DNA of 64,000 bases from Telmatactis stephensoni (GCA_029948255.1 JALIZF010000981.1:47538-111537); one strand, 5' to 3'; shown: positions 21,301 through 32,654, counted from the stretch's first letter. The notes: generated from the letters alone by a model not told the origin. Numbers and translations: made by a program.

Positions 21301-24174
21301 TTGGTAAATTGCATGTAACATCTGACTTTGCTGAACGGTTTCGTAAAGACAAAAACTGCTGTGTTAGTCTTGAGAATGTTGTATAATTCATATCAGATTG
21401 CTGTTGTGTTACAAAAAGCCGTTGTGATCCTGGACCTTGCAATTCCATTTCAAACACAACAACAGGCAGATGCATTAATCTCCTTATTGCTTTATCTGAT
21501 TGGTACTTTTGGTCAAATAGCTCTCTAAATAAAGATGATACTTGGCAAATACCATCCCGTGATATTCTATCTGCAAGCCTTATCAATGGGGAGCACATTT
21601 TGCAATTGTTCCAGTGACAATGTTTTTGATAATTGCAGTATAGCTTTCGTGCAGATATAAATTCTAACAAACTCAGATTATGAATAGAGGACAAATATAC
21701 ACCCTGATGAGGGCGCTCAACTGTTCCCCCTTTAACATGGGGCAAGTAACGTTTCAGCAAAGAGTCATTCTCATTATCAGATCTATTGCTATCAAAGGTG
21801 AAGCTGTGACCCTCAAACGTTTTTATTGCCCCACATGATGTGGGGCAACATCCTGCAAAAAAGAATCCAAATTATCATTTGGCTCATCTTTACTCTTTAC
21901 TACTTTGTCTCCACAAATGAGATCTTGATTTTCAGAGGTGTTCTTAGGGGAAGGTCCAAACACCACTTGATTTGAAGCCTGCTTATCATTTGACTCTCTT
22001 TCACTATCTATACATATGGGATCTTTGTTTCTGGGTCCAATTTCAAGATCTTTTACTGGTGGCACAGATTCTTTCTTGTCATTGCATGCATTTGTACCAC
22101 ACTTAAAAAAGGAGGATATATTCCCTTGGCCTTTTGTCACAGACTCTGTCTTGCTTGGCTTTTTCAGTTTTGACGAATCAGCTTCCTTTTTCGATTCCTT
22201 TTTTTGAATGTAAGCTCTTGATTTAGCTTCCTTTGCTTGAATTTTTGTAAGTTCGTCACTCAGTTTACGCTGTTCTCTCCTTTTTTCTGTTATCTTTTCC
22301 ATCGTAGCCGCTGCCTGAGAGTATTTGTGTGTATTTACAAGTTTCATCCTTTCTTGTTCTAAATAGCTAATCATTCTTTTCATCCCATCTATGTCCTCTG
22401 TTAATTCCGCTACCCGCTTGTGACGCAGTTCTTGGGTGAGCTTCTGTTTCTTTTTTTCACAACTGTTGTCTTGTTTACCAAATTCAGTGCCAAATACCTT
22501 TGAACGGCTTCGCTTTTTTGAATAAGTATAGCCATTACTATCCAGCTTTTGCCGTGCAAGATCAAATAAGCTACCTTTGTTTTTTAACAGGCTTGGATTA
22601 TCCACACACAGCTCATAGGCAGCATCATTGATATTTTTCTGGTACCTTGTCAGTTCATCATTTGGCTTGCGATAGATTCTAGATTCTTGCAATAATGTCT
22701 CTTTGTCCATATCAACAGAGATAACTTCACATATTGGTTTTGCAACCTTGATGAAAACAATAGGGGATATAAATGTTTGATCCTCAAAAATTACTCTTAT
22801 TAAAAAATAATAAATGGCTGTGTGATTGATTTTCAGTTAATAATTGTATGTCAGTTTGTTTTTCATTTTTAATTCATATTGAATAAACATTCATTGGTGA
22901 TATACATTGAGAAATAGCAGGGTAAGATGATAACACATTTGCACTTTCCAGAGTGTCATCAGCTAGTCTGTTCTCATTAGCCCAAATATGTTTAATGCTT
23001 ATTTTCCTGAGTTATTGGCTGTTTCATTTGGAAGATATGGCTATTTAGAACAGTAAATTTTGGCATACAAAGAGGCAAGCCTTAGGGAAAAATTGTTAAA
23101 ATAGATTTTATACCTGTAGCTCTGGACCAAGCTGACCAAGGTTAGATGCGGAAAGAGTTAACTGGCCAGTACCATGGATAGCATATTTTAATTGTCCACT
23201 CGATTGCTGCCAAAAGATGATAGTCAGTTATTAGATATGATAGAGATCCTTTAAGCTTTCATAAAAGATTTAATAGCTCTTTTAAATATAAATAAGAATT
23301 AGATTATCAATAACCAATATATTATAGTACATACATTTCCTTCATGGCATGTTGGCTGTTCAGATGTCACAATTGGATCCTTCTTTTCAATTTTATCAAA
23401 AGTCTGGTAAGGCAAAGAGTAATTTTATCACAAAAATTAAACTGAACCAATATAAAATAATTACCCTTAATTTTTTCGGAGGTTAAATTATATTGGAATA
23501 CTAATGGTGACAAAACACTGACCTGTTGCTTTATTTGTTGGCATGCGTATAAAATTGACATCACATCACCAATGGCGTTTATGCCCATCTCTTTAAGCCA
23601 TTCCTTATTCAGGTCAGTTAGATGACTCTCTTGAACTCTATAAAGAAAAAAAAATACTTTAAAATGTACAAATGGAAACATGAATAGACAAATGCAATCA
23701 TGAATGAATTTAGTTTTTAAATAAACTACTAATTAATGTAAGAGAGAAAGCGTAGGCCATACACTACTGGATAAGTACTGTTATTTTTCTCGAGCTTTCG
23801 TCGGACACCAACATCAATCATCATCTGCTGATGAAAGCTCGAGAAAAATAAAAGTACTTTATATCCAGTAGCATATGGCCTACATTTTCTCTCTTATTGC
23901 AACACACAATGCTACTGGACCTACTGAAGTGCAACATCACGAAAATACATAAACTATTATTCATAAATGCACAGGAACAGGGAATATGTTAAAAGATGAA
24001 GATGGGTTGATATATTTTTCCACTATTTTAAAGAACATTAAAATAGAATCAAAAAATGAATCCACACCAATTGTGCACATATTAAACATACCTATTTTCA
24101 TCAAACAGTTTGGCATATTGTTGAGATACCTCACTGGGAATCTTGCACCTTTCGAAAAACTCTTTCCAGTTCAT
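18324..24174 (-). CDS. SAM-DDE-PHD transposase-like protein, seven exons
   Basis: Exons: 24092-24174, 23523-23637, 23335-23403, 23114-23206, about 21894-22746, 18559-21852, 18324-18481. GT..AG borders and phases agree, giving about 1,554 residues. Residues 1-62 (MNWKEFFERCKIPSEVSQQY ... LTDLNKEWLKEMGINAIGDV) are a SAM domain like that of C19orf47. Residues 120-400 are helical and basic: YQKNINDAAYELC, a coiled coil, then Lys-rich. A CCPTSCGA segment and an acidic Ser/Asp stretch follow. Residues about 1040-1210 form a putative RNase H-like core: FQDGQSSMILNRDDAAGF, IRVDGCSDEAPSHEEIQFYW, LNRVELLNGCLSVAHS. A Cys module is near 1330-1390 (C-x4-C-x3-C, PVADPQRPWGASCDEC). The last exon encodes a complete PHD finger, VYCICGEGEHGGMIACD ... 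WYHLDC ... WICSFC. It lies wholly inside the TIR element, so it is the likely transposase. No stop or frameshift is needed except at the short exon 5/6 junction (41-nt intron or +1 shift). A domesticated regulator is the alternative. Confidence 0.75.
23739..23896. mobile_element. Foldback MITE inside intron 1
   Basis: TAAGAGAGAAA plus GTAGGCCATA and CTCGAG words on the left are mirrored at the right end (CGAGAAAAATAAAAGTACTT ... TATGGCCTACATTTTCTCTCTTA). It forms a roughly 158-bp hairpin in the first intron of the SAM/PHD gene. It has no coding capacity. Confidence 0.7.
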
Positions 24175-24672
24175 GATTTGATTGAAACTGAGAATTAAAT
24201 TAAAGTAGAAAACTCTAATCATTTATAATCGCCTGAAATTTAAATTAATTTGCTTCCTTGTATTATGATTGAGAAAAAAGTTAAAAAATGCTTTAACTAA
24301 ATGCATAGGTTTAAATTCGACAGAAATAATGAACGATTATGTACAAGGTTAAAAGAGGTCAATGTCAGGTTAAAAGTGACAAATAGCCATTGAGAATTAT
24401 TCTTCAATCACATTTTTCCTGTTTTATATCCTTTTTAAACAAGGATGGCTTTTATAAGCACTAGATGACAGTTGATTTGAATAACAAAAACACTCACCTT
24501 CTAGCATTCAAGCATGGAGCATCTTGTTGAAAACAACCGCTGTCCTGAATATTGCAGGCTCTTGTCAAATCCCCTCCTATGCCCTATCCCCACGGGGAAG
24601 GTCCATTCTAAAAAGCTCCAATCCCCCACCATGTTGGGGATAATAATTGCTCTATTCCCCCACTATCCCCCT

Positions 24673-24723
24673 CTAATCCCCACCTTGTCCCGGGGTGGGG
24701 GGGGACGGGGTTACCGTTGACTC
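24673..24723. repeat. Right TIR of the SAM/PHD element
   Basis: Perfect inverted match of 17986-18036. The 100 bp just inside (24565-24672) repeat CCCC-rich words such as TATCCCCACGGGG and AATCCCCCACCATG. Confidence 0.9.
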
Positions 24724-24729
24724 ATGCAT

Positions 24730-26040
24730 TACACCAACAGTTTTGTACCAAGAAGAGAGTTTGTAGGCTGAAGGTGGTGTAGGATGTACACGTAGATGAT
24801 GGACATTCTTGTTGCAACGTGGCATTGGAGATGGTGAGGAGAGACATTCTTGTTGGTTGAAGATACTTGAGAATATGATGGAGGAGATGAGACATGAGGT
24901 GATAAACTGCAAGATGAGGTGTTTTTGTCTGCAGAGGGTGACAAGCCAGGAGACAAAACGTCATTTTTGGAAGGTGACACTTGAGGTCGAGCAGGTGAAG
25001 TGGCTACTTTCTCTTTAGCAGAGATAGAGGATTGTCTGGCAGAAGGGACATTCTTGTAACATTCTTCTAGGTGGCAGAGCTTCGAAAATATTTTGAACTT
25101 TTACAGCACTTTACCCTTAAAGCTTTAAACTCAGCGGATTTACGTTGCCCGGCTCAAATAACATTTTCTCTGTATAGAACTGTATATCTCGTGACCTTGC
25201 ATCTCACCTTGTCACCTGACAATGAGTGAAAACAGTCGGTAAAAGTTGGTCTGTGAAACAAACATCTAGTGAAAAGACAGCCTGTTATTGTTACTGCTGC
25301 GGTTAGTGTCAATTCTCATGCAGTATAAATACAACTTAATGACTGTTGCAAAACACTGATGAGAAAGTGCCCGCTCTATAAACTGAAGTGTAATGGGATC
25401 AGTTCTATAAACACAAGTTCAGGTATGTAGTGACTGTGGGTATGGCACAACAAGCATATTAGAATCTCTTTGAATTGCTATTTTATGTCAGTAGTTAAAT
25501 TTGGTAAACCCTAAATTAATTGGTTCTTGATATTTCAGTACTACTTAAGTGTCTTACCTGATTTTTTGCTACGTTTTACGTGGCACTCACTGACGTCCTT
25601 TTCACAATTCTGTTCTTGTTCTGAAATTTAAATGCATATAGACTGTCATTGGTAAAAAGAATACTGAGTAATCGTCATGAAGTTCTGTTTAGAGTTTGCA
25701 AATAAATAGTGTCTAACAAAGGACATTTTCAGATAGATTTCCTTTGAAATCAACCATATAGATAGACCGCCGGTTTTTGGTGTTGCATTTGTATTCCTTT
25801 TTTTTTTTCCCAAAATCTCTGTCCTGCGGCCGAATTAGGCTAGCATGACCTGTGCTGACATTAATCTATCAGATCAGTAACTGTTCACGTACCTTTTTGA
25901 TTGTGGACATCTTTGCTGTTTTCCTTTGGAAAAATAGCGACAATGTCTTCGGCACTCCAGAATTCTGTGAGTTTGGCATCTTGGCGATAATTAGTCAGTG
26001 GTTCTCCTCGAACAACCAAGGTGTGACCGAATCCGCTCAT
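24730..26040 (-). pseudogene. Gene A 5' exons, cut off by the inserted element
   Basis: Exon 1 (25893-26040) starts MSGFGHTLVVRGEPLTNYRQ and ends AAAAAG|GTACGT in phase 1. Exon 2 (25558-25620, 63 nt) follows ttttcag-type acceptor AATTTCAG and ends TCAG|GTAAGA in phase 1. Exon 3 starts at 25066 after CCACCTAG. It encodes a Ser/Pro-rich segment (SPARPQVSPSKNDV, SPSADKNTSSCSLSP) and runs into the element boundary at 24729. Removing the element puts this frame in register with CIKAM at 17979, though a TAA stands at the join. So this is the 5' part of the gene whose body is at 15127-17979. Its Ser/Pro-rich N-terminus is probably disordered. Confidence 0.65.
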
Positions 26041-27006
26041 GGGTGCTCAACACATCCACCAAACCCCAACGCATGCACTCAGTCTTCCTTTTTAATTTGA
26101 AATTGTCATTTATCAAACTAAATACAAAAGAGCTACTTATAATGCAAGACAACATTCTTATACAAATTATCCTAAGGTACTTAGATTCAATCGTTGACTT
26201 AAATAAATAATCAAATATAAAGCTAGAATAGGCATAAATAGATAAGTAACTAAATGTGAATTAAGGCTACTAAATATAATTTCTATTAGATATAAAGTCT
26301 TCTAAAAAAATTAAGTGTTCTTAGAGAGTTTTTGTTACAAGTCTTTAGTTCTTTACTTAACTGCCCTGGTTTACGTTATTTTCTCTCTTGCGACTCTCTT
26401 AGAGTCCTGGCGGCTTGTGTGTCATGGTCTTTGTACGTAACAAGTTGTGTTTGCTCAGCCAGTGACCTGACAGGGTTCACTCTTGGACTTTATGGAACCA
26501 GCATTTTCTTCACTTGACCCTTCAATACTTTGGTACTTTTTGACTCGTTGTTAGTGTTCAGAATGTACGCGTCGTCCAACTCTCAGTTATCAGGAACCTC
26601 GTGTCTGTTGGCTTTGTCTTCCTTTCTGAACTCTGAATGAGTTTGCTTCTTCACTTAACAAATTCTCCTCCAGTATAGTGGGACTCTGAGTGAGTCTGCT
26701 CCACCAAACGAATATAGTAGTCTGTAGTACTCTGAGTGAGTCTGCTCCACCGAAAATCTCGTCTCTTGCTTCAAGGCTCAACTAAAACTGTGCTCTCTCG
26801 TTCTTGTGAACGGTGTTTGTGATGAGAGCTTGTGGGCAGAAGGGACACAGGGCGTATATATATGAATACAATACAATACAAAAACATACAAACGTGCTTA
26901 AGACTAACAATAATGGTTAATTATGATCTAAAGATTTCTAATATAAATAATGAAATAACTTAGGCAAAATGCAAAACTGTGACACAAGGACAAATTTTGA
27001 GCGGAG
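26041..27006. other. No gene; short direct repeat
   Basis: Upstream region of gene A. ACTCTGAGTGAGTCTGCTCC occurs twice (about 26684-26703 and 26730-26749). No coding frame or TIR of a gene A element is recognised. Confidence 0.4.
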
Positions 27007-28026
27007 ATGCCAGTTGCTGACGCCAATCTTTCCTTTAATTCTTGTAGCTTCATGTCTTTTTCAACTGAGATTTCGAATTCCGATTCTCCTCCGTCTTCAT
27101 GCCTGACTACTTCATTTTTTTCCTTAAATTTGTTTCTATTTCTACCGACTGATTCTGCATCGTTTCTTGGCGGAGTTTTTTGGGGTCAATGCCTTTCTTT
27201 CCTGATTTCTCCCCACTGGCTTTTTTTGTTATTTTTTGTTTGGTCTTTTGTCCAAGTTTTTTGACTGGCTTTTTCGGTGTCTCATAATTCACAGAATCGT
27301 CCCCTGAGCCTCCAAGCTCTGAAATCAAAGTTAAATTTCCATTCATGCATTAATACCGCCATTGGTAATTCAATGTAACTCAAAACCTTTGAGGAGAAAG
27401 ATGGATTCGAAATATTCACTATTATAGAATTAACCCAAACCATCTACCCTCAAATCAACCTGAATTTTCTGGTATATGTAGCCTATGTAGACAAAGATGT
27501 CTTTTATTCATGAATTCTGGTGCTCATGATTATGACTCCAAAAATTCTCTTATATAAAAATGAAACGGTGCTAAAAAACTCTGAACTGTTTTTATAATCT
27601 TACCTTGGTTCTTCTTCCAAGTCATTTTCGTTTTCTGGTGTGTCAGGCTTGCTAGAAGTTCTTGGCTTCTTTTTAGGCGGGCCGCTGAGGTTCCAACCGT
27701 CACTTAGACCAAATAGCATGGTCTCATAGTCGTCCTGCTCACGAAGTTTGGCGCTTTTTTTTCTTTCACGACTTTCCTTATTACCTATTTCAGCAATTTC
27801 TCGGTTATTTCTTAACTTGTCTTTGAAGTCCGCACATGCTTTTTTGGTTCCCTTAAACAGTAAAGTAAGGATCGATTATTTCTCCCTTCGAGTTAATAAC
27901 ATTCCACTTCACTTGAACTTCGTCACTGACATCATCTACGCGGACCTTGTCTTCTGGTACAATGTGTGGACCACGAGACTTTTCGTCTGCTTCATTAGGA
28001 AACTCGACAAGATAAAATTCAGACAT
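27007..28026 (-). pseudogene. BEN-like gene 5' part, decayed
   Basis: ATG at 28026 begins MSEFYLVEFPNEADEKSRG, followed by IVPEDKVRVDD and VQVKWNV. This is the short beta-rich N-terminal module typical of cnidarian BEN-domain genes as I know them. A Lys/Arg-rich segment follows in another frame (27604-27857: GTKKACADFKDKLRNN), ending CCAAG|GTAAGA. A third exon starts at 27319 after ATTTCAG (ELGGSGDDSVNYETPKKPVK). It frameshifts in an A-run near 27115 and continues as a helix (KDMKLQELKERLASATG). No BEN domain itself is present. It is divergently oriented to the CACTA gene at 28345. A host pseudogene or a second transposon gene are both possible. Confidence 0.4.
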
Positions 28027-28344
28027 TTTGAAAAATCGAAAAAGAGGCAAGAGCAAATTAAATCGTAAAGTAGTGCAATTCAGTAAACACCTAAAACACC
28101 TAAACACCTTCTAGACTGAATCTCCCGCTCATTTTAGAAGCTATCGTGTTACAGAAAACCCAGAGTGTAATTGGCTAAGGGTTTGGGAAGAATGGGAAAA
28201 TTTAACGTAACTTCTTAAATATCTTGTTACTGTTTGATAATTAGTAGGCAAATACGAATTTGAAAAATAACATTCTTTTAATGTAACAGTTAAAAATCTA
28301 ATACGGAACTTTAATTTACTCTTCAGTAGCAACACTTCTAAACT

Positions 28345-31300
28345 ATGATGGACTCTACAAAAGAGGGGAAAACACGCCTCATTGAAAGTAGTTCAGACTC
28401 AGATTCGGAAACACAAGAGATGAACAGAAACAAACAAGCTCATAACGTCGAGGCTGCCCTTTCATCTCCTGGTCATCGTTCAAAATCGAGGCAGACACTC
28501 TATTATCACCGCATAACGCAAAACAGAGAAAAAAGAAGCTACAAGCCTTACAAACAGCAAGATCAGCCCTCACGTCAATTAAGACATTACTATAAGAACA
28601 AGGCGCTAAACACTTCTGAAACTAGCAGGGTAACTGCAAGCCATACTGATGTCGAGAATGAGGATTTGACAAGCGATAATGAAAGTAAATTCATTGCTTC
28701 AGAAGAGCTGTTGTCGCTGAGTGATGACACCGATTTCAGTGATTCAGAAACTACCGAGACTTCAGAAAGTTCAACTGAAGATTCCGTGGATGATGAGCTT
28801 GAAGGCAATGAGAACATTGCAGATGTGGAACAAGAAAAAGATGAAGATTTGCTTCACATGCCACAGCTAGTTCCTCTGTATGAAGGTAACGTTATTTCAC
28901 GGGTTTTTGCATGTGTCCTGGTTGTGTCATTCGTACTTCGACACAACTTGAGTAAGGCTGCATGGGCGGATTTAATTCGACTTCTGTCAGTGTTTGTTGG
29001 AAGACAATATAAAGGAGTCTTTCAGTCTGTCTACAAGATGAAACTCTATCTAAAAGATTGTTTTGGGACAAAGGACCCTGTGAAAGTTCTATATTGCTCA
29101 AACTGTCTTAGTCAAGTATTTGACAAGCAGTGCCCAAAACAAGAGTGTCAAGGTCGCCCTCTCAGCTGGATTTTTAGATTTGAACTTAGAGGAGCGTCTC
29201 AAAGAGCTGTTTCGTGATGCAGAATTCTGCAAACTTCTCAAAAGAGGAAAAGAAAAAATAAAAGACACGGCGAAAAGAACAATTTATGACATTTATCATG
29301 GTTTGGACTATAAGAACTTCCTTTACCCAGGTGGATTTTTAACACAGGACTTTAATATTTCCTTCACAATAAACAGATGGTGTAAATAAGTATTCTTCTT
29401 CTAGCGCTGGTCACTTATGGCCAATTTATGTTATGATCAACGAACTTCCTAAAGAATACAGATTTAAGAAAAAGTATATAATTCCAGCGTACATTTACTG
29501 TGATACCCTTTGGTTGAAAAACTGAATACTCTCCATGACAAAGGTCTTAGAGCTCAAGATAGTGCTGTGGGTGATATCAATGCAAAGTGTATGCTCTTTG
29601 TTGTATCTGCTGATTTACCTGCGCGGGCCAATCTAATGGACATGAAAAGATTTAATGGAAAATTTGGTTGTCACTTGTGCAAACACAAAGGTGAACCTTA
29701 CGGTTATAATAACCTTCATAGGGCATGGCCTTACAAAGAAGGGATGGAGTTACGAAGCCATGAAGATCAGCTGAACTTTGCCTCACGTGCAAATCAGACA
29801 AATACAGCTGTAATGGGAGTAGAAGGCTACTCGGTCTTTGCCAAACTTCACTACAAATTCGATGTTGTAAGATCGCATGCTGTGGATTGGATGCATTGTG
29901 CGGCACTGGGTGTAGTCAAGTACCTGATGAACCTGATGACCTCCAACAAATGGAATGGAAGCCACTTCTATATCGGTTCAAAACTGCAATTCTGTCAGCA
30001 CGTCTTGTATCAATAAGACCGCCTGAAAACATCGGGAGATTGCCACGATCGCTAGGAGAGCTGCAACATTGGAAAGCAACCGAATTAAAGAATTGGCTGC
30101 TACATTATTGCCTGTATTACAAAGCACATTAAATCCGCTATGTCATCTCCACTGGTGTCTTCTTGCAGGTGGCGTTGGAATATTATGATCCGATTCAATC
30201 TCTTATGACCCCATCAAAGAAGCTGAATAGATGTTGCGTGACTTTGTGATTATGATGGAAATTTTATATGAAGAAACTAAATGCACAATGAATGTTCATT
30301 TATTAAATCATCTCGGCTATTACGTTTTGCGTCGTGGCCCGTTGTGGGCTTATAGTTGCTTTGCATTTGAAAGCTTAAATGCATTTATGAAAACATTTGT
30401 TCATGGTAAGCATCACGCTATGGAACAAATTGCTTGTGCACTTGAACTGACATACGGAATACCAGATTTCATTCAGAGAGCTGCTAAAGATAGTGAAACT
30501 CCTAAGGATGCTCTGTCTTTGTTAAGAAAACTTAATGGTCAAAGCAAACCATCGAGAAAGTTAACTAAAATTAACGGAGGAAACTTTCTTGGGGCAAATA
30601 TAATCACTTCCAATTTCTTTTGACTGGGAAAAAGCGCTGCAAAGTTGGAGAAAAATCACATTTTGGGCCTCCTGTGCAAAAATTTGTGAGAACCCTTGGA
30701 GACTGAGAACCAGGAATAAAGTTTAATTTAGACGCTACAAGCTCTTAATATCCTTGTATATTTGTTGTTGGTATACACTATATTTAACGTCTGCTACAAA
30801 TTCTACTACTTTAATATAGCTATTTTTAGCTCTTTCTTTGAGTCTAAATGCCGTGATTCTGGACATTACGTCACAATGTGCCTTACATTACGTCACAATG
30901 TCAAAGTTTATTATCAACCAAATGAGTTTATTATTAACCAAATTCGTCCCAGCCTTCCAAAGAATGCGGATTTTTGCCTGGAGCGACAGCTTTGAACGAA
31001 CGGATACACTGGAAAAAACTTTACATCTTTGATGTCGCTTCAATTATATTTCCCCAAGATACTCAACTTTTAAAAAAATATACATTTTCGCTAGGGTTTA
31101 TGGGCATTTTAACAGTCAAAGTAAACCTCCAAGAAAATTAACCAAAATAGAAGGAGGAAACTTCATCGGAACAAACATTATTGAGTCGAAATATGTCAAG
31201 ATAGATAACAACTTGAAAACTGAAATCAGAGTCTTCGTGACCCTTCATAATGGTCCTTCAGACTATGTTTTGCAGGCATTTGCTAGATTTGAAGACATGG

Positions 31301-31750
31301 ACGGTCAGAAATTTAATTCATTGGCTTATGGTAAAATAAAAAAAACTGATTCTACAGTTAATGAGTTCAAGGATAAACAAGGAAAAATATGCTATGCAAG
31401 AATCAAGTTCTTCCTTAAAGCAGGAAATAAAGGAATTTGTGTTTGTCATCTTTTAAACATTATCAAGGGATTACCCTAACCCATTTTCCATCTGTTCCCA
31501 AAAATATCTTCGATCAATACCAAAACATAACATCGAAATAAAAGAAAACCATCAAGTGATTATCGAAAACATCGTTCAAAGATATGATGGTAAAAATGTT
31601 GTAAAACACCAAATTTGTGTTCAGCCACATCTTGGTAAAGAAACTTTGATCCACACTCAACAAATAATTGGGAAGTGTGTGTTCATTGACTTTTCATCTG
31701 AATACTGGATAGTAGTATCTAGGTTCCCAAATATTATTGAACATAACTAA
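28345..31750 (+). pseudogene. CACTA/EnSpm (TNP2-like) transposase, multiply frameshifted
   Basis: ATG at 28345 opens a Ser/Asp/Glu-rich N-terminus (TDFSDSETTETSESS). The transposase proper follows: VPLYEGNVISRVFACVLVVS, Cys pair YCSNCLSQVF, FLDLNLEERLKELFRDAEFC, GHLWPIYVMINELPKEYRF, FGCHLCKHKGEPYG, DWMHCAALGVVKYLM, then RPPENIGRLPRSLGELQHW, TMNVHLLNHLGYYVLRRGPL and FAFESLNAFMKTFVHG. These are the successive conserved blocks of CACTA TNP2-type transposases in Cnidaria. Frame changes near 29150, 29375, 29505, 29990 and 30120-30230 make it dead. The C-terminal part (31100-31750) is another set of frames: KIEGGNFIGTNIIESKY, then ARFEDMDGQKFNSLAYGKI. Neither 5' nor 3' CACTA termini were found. Confidence 0.8.
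30543..31187. repeat. Partial duplication of a C-terminal CACTA block
   Basis: The block around QSKPSRKLTKINGGNFLGAN (30538-30600) recurs diverged at about 31105-31172 (QSKPPRKLTKIEGGNFIGTN). Non-coding sequence lies in between. It suggests two copies of the element are fused or that part of the gene was duplicated. Confidence 0.6.
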
Positions 31751-31924
31751 TGCAATTTTACAATTATCAATTTTATTACAAGATTGCTGTATATAAAGAG
31801 TTTCCCAAAATTCGAAATGAAATAAAGTCTACATTTTATAGCTTTAAGAAAATATTTATTATTTTACCAGTTTCAACTAAATCCATCAGCAAGTTTTGAT
31901 CGCGCAAACATAATTGTCTTAATC

Positions 31925-32075
31925 ACATGTAATCACATTTCAGGTCATGATCACGGGCGTTTCAAGCCATGATCACAAGTGTGATCACAGGAGTGATGAA
32001 AGGGTCACGTTTTTGGAAGTGATGGCAGGTGTGATCACGGGTTTGAAGTGTGATCATACTGTGATCACGAACTTT
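31925..32075. repeat. Cluster of GTGATCAC-type palindromes
   Basis: At least six TGATCAC/GTGATCA words occur in about 130 bp (CATGATCACGGG, GTGTGATCACAGG, GGTGTGATCACGGG, AGTGTGATCATACTGTGATC). They lie just 3' of the CACTA C-terminus. Short spaced subterminal repeats are typical of CACTA ends, so this may be the right subterminal region, but no matching left end was seen. Confidence 0.6.
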
Positions 32076-32654
32076 TTGTGCTGGGGATGTTCAGAGCTGT
32101 ATATTTTAGTTTCCCCCCGCTCACAACCTAATTAGAGGTGTTTGATAATTCTCTCTGTATTTCTACTTTTTATACAAGCATGAAATAAACTAATGAAATA
32201 AGAGGACTATACTGGCTCTCGATAGTCAAAACTATAGAACTACATATTTGTCACTGGATTGTAATGAAATCATGGACAAATTTAGCATAAATTCAAATTT
32301 TTTTTCATTTGCCGACCCTTGGCAATTTACCCTCGATCCTCGACAATAACCCTCCACCCTCGAGACTCGACAAAAACCTACTCTTGCAAAGAGAGTTAGA
32401 TGTGAAATGTACCGTTTGTAATTCACTTTGTACAGTACTATATTCAAATAATCGGCACGGCTACAATTTCTGCTACATGCAACTTTTGTTTTATTGTTTT
32501 CATTTATCTCATTTCAAAACTCATATATGTATATTATCTCTATCCATGTCATATTTTCATACTTTTATTCATTTTTACATCAAGTAAAAAAAACTGGTTT
32601 GCATCTGTAAGTATATATATGCTAGATAATCTAGAAAGACTAAGTTAAATAAAT

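Larger units (their letters stand above)
17986..24723 (-). mobile_element. 6.74-kb element with perfect 51-bp G-rich TIRs carrying a SAM/DDE/PHD gene
   Basis: The left end (17986-18036) and right end (24673-24723) are perfect inverted repeats of 51 bp, with outer end GAGTCAACGGTAACCCCG. Both are bordered by ATGCAT (17980-17985, 24724-24729), which is palindromic and so could be a 4-6 bp target duplication or part of the TIR. Inside both TIRs lie further CCCC/GGGG blocks (18046-18120 and 24565-24672). One complete seven-exon minus-strand gene fills the interior. The insertion splits gene A, whose 5' exons and 3' body lie on either side in the same orientation. I cannot place it in a named transposon superfamily. 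Confidence 0.8.

Noticed and set aside
19523..21528. Plus-strand frames of 60-118 codons opposite the PHD gene
   Set aside because: Antisense shadows of the long minus-strand coding exon, without domains.
24722..24964. Alternative minus frames of the gene A third exon
   Set aside because: Only the Ser/Pro-rich frame joins the upstream exons in phase; the others are shadows.
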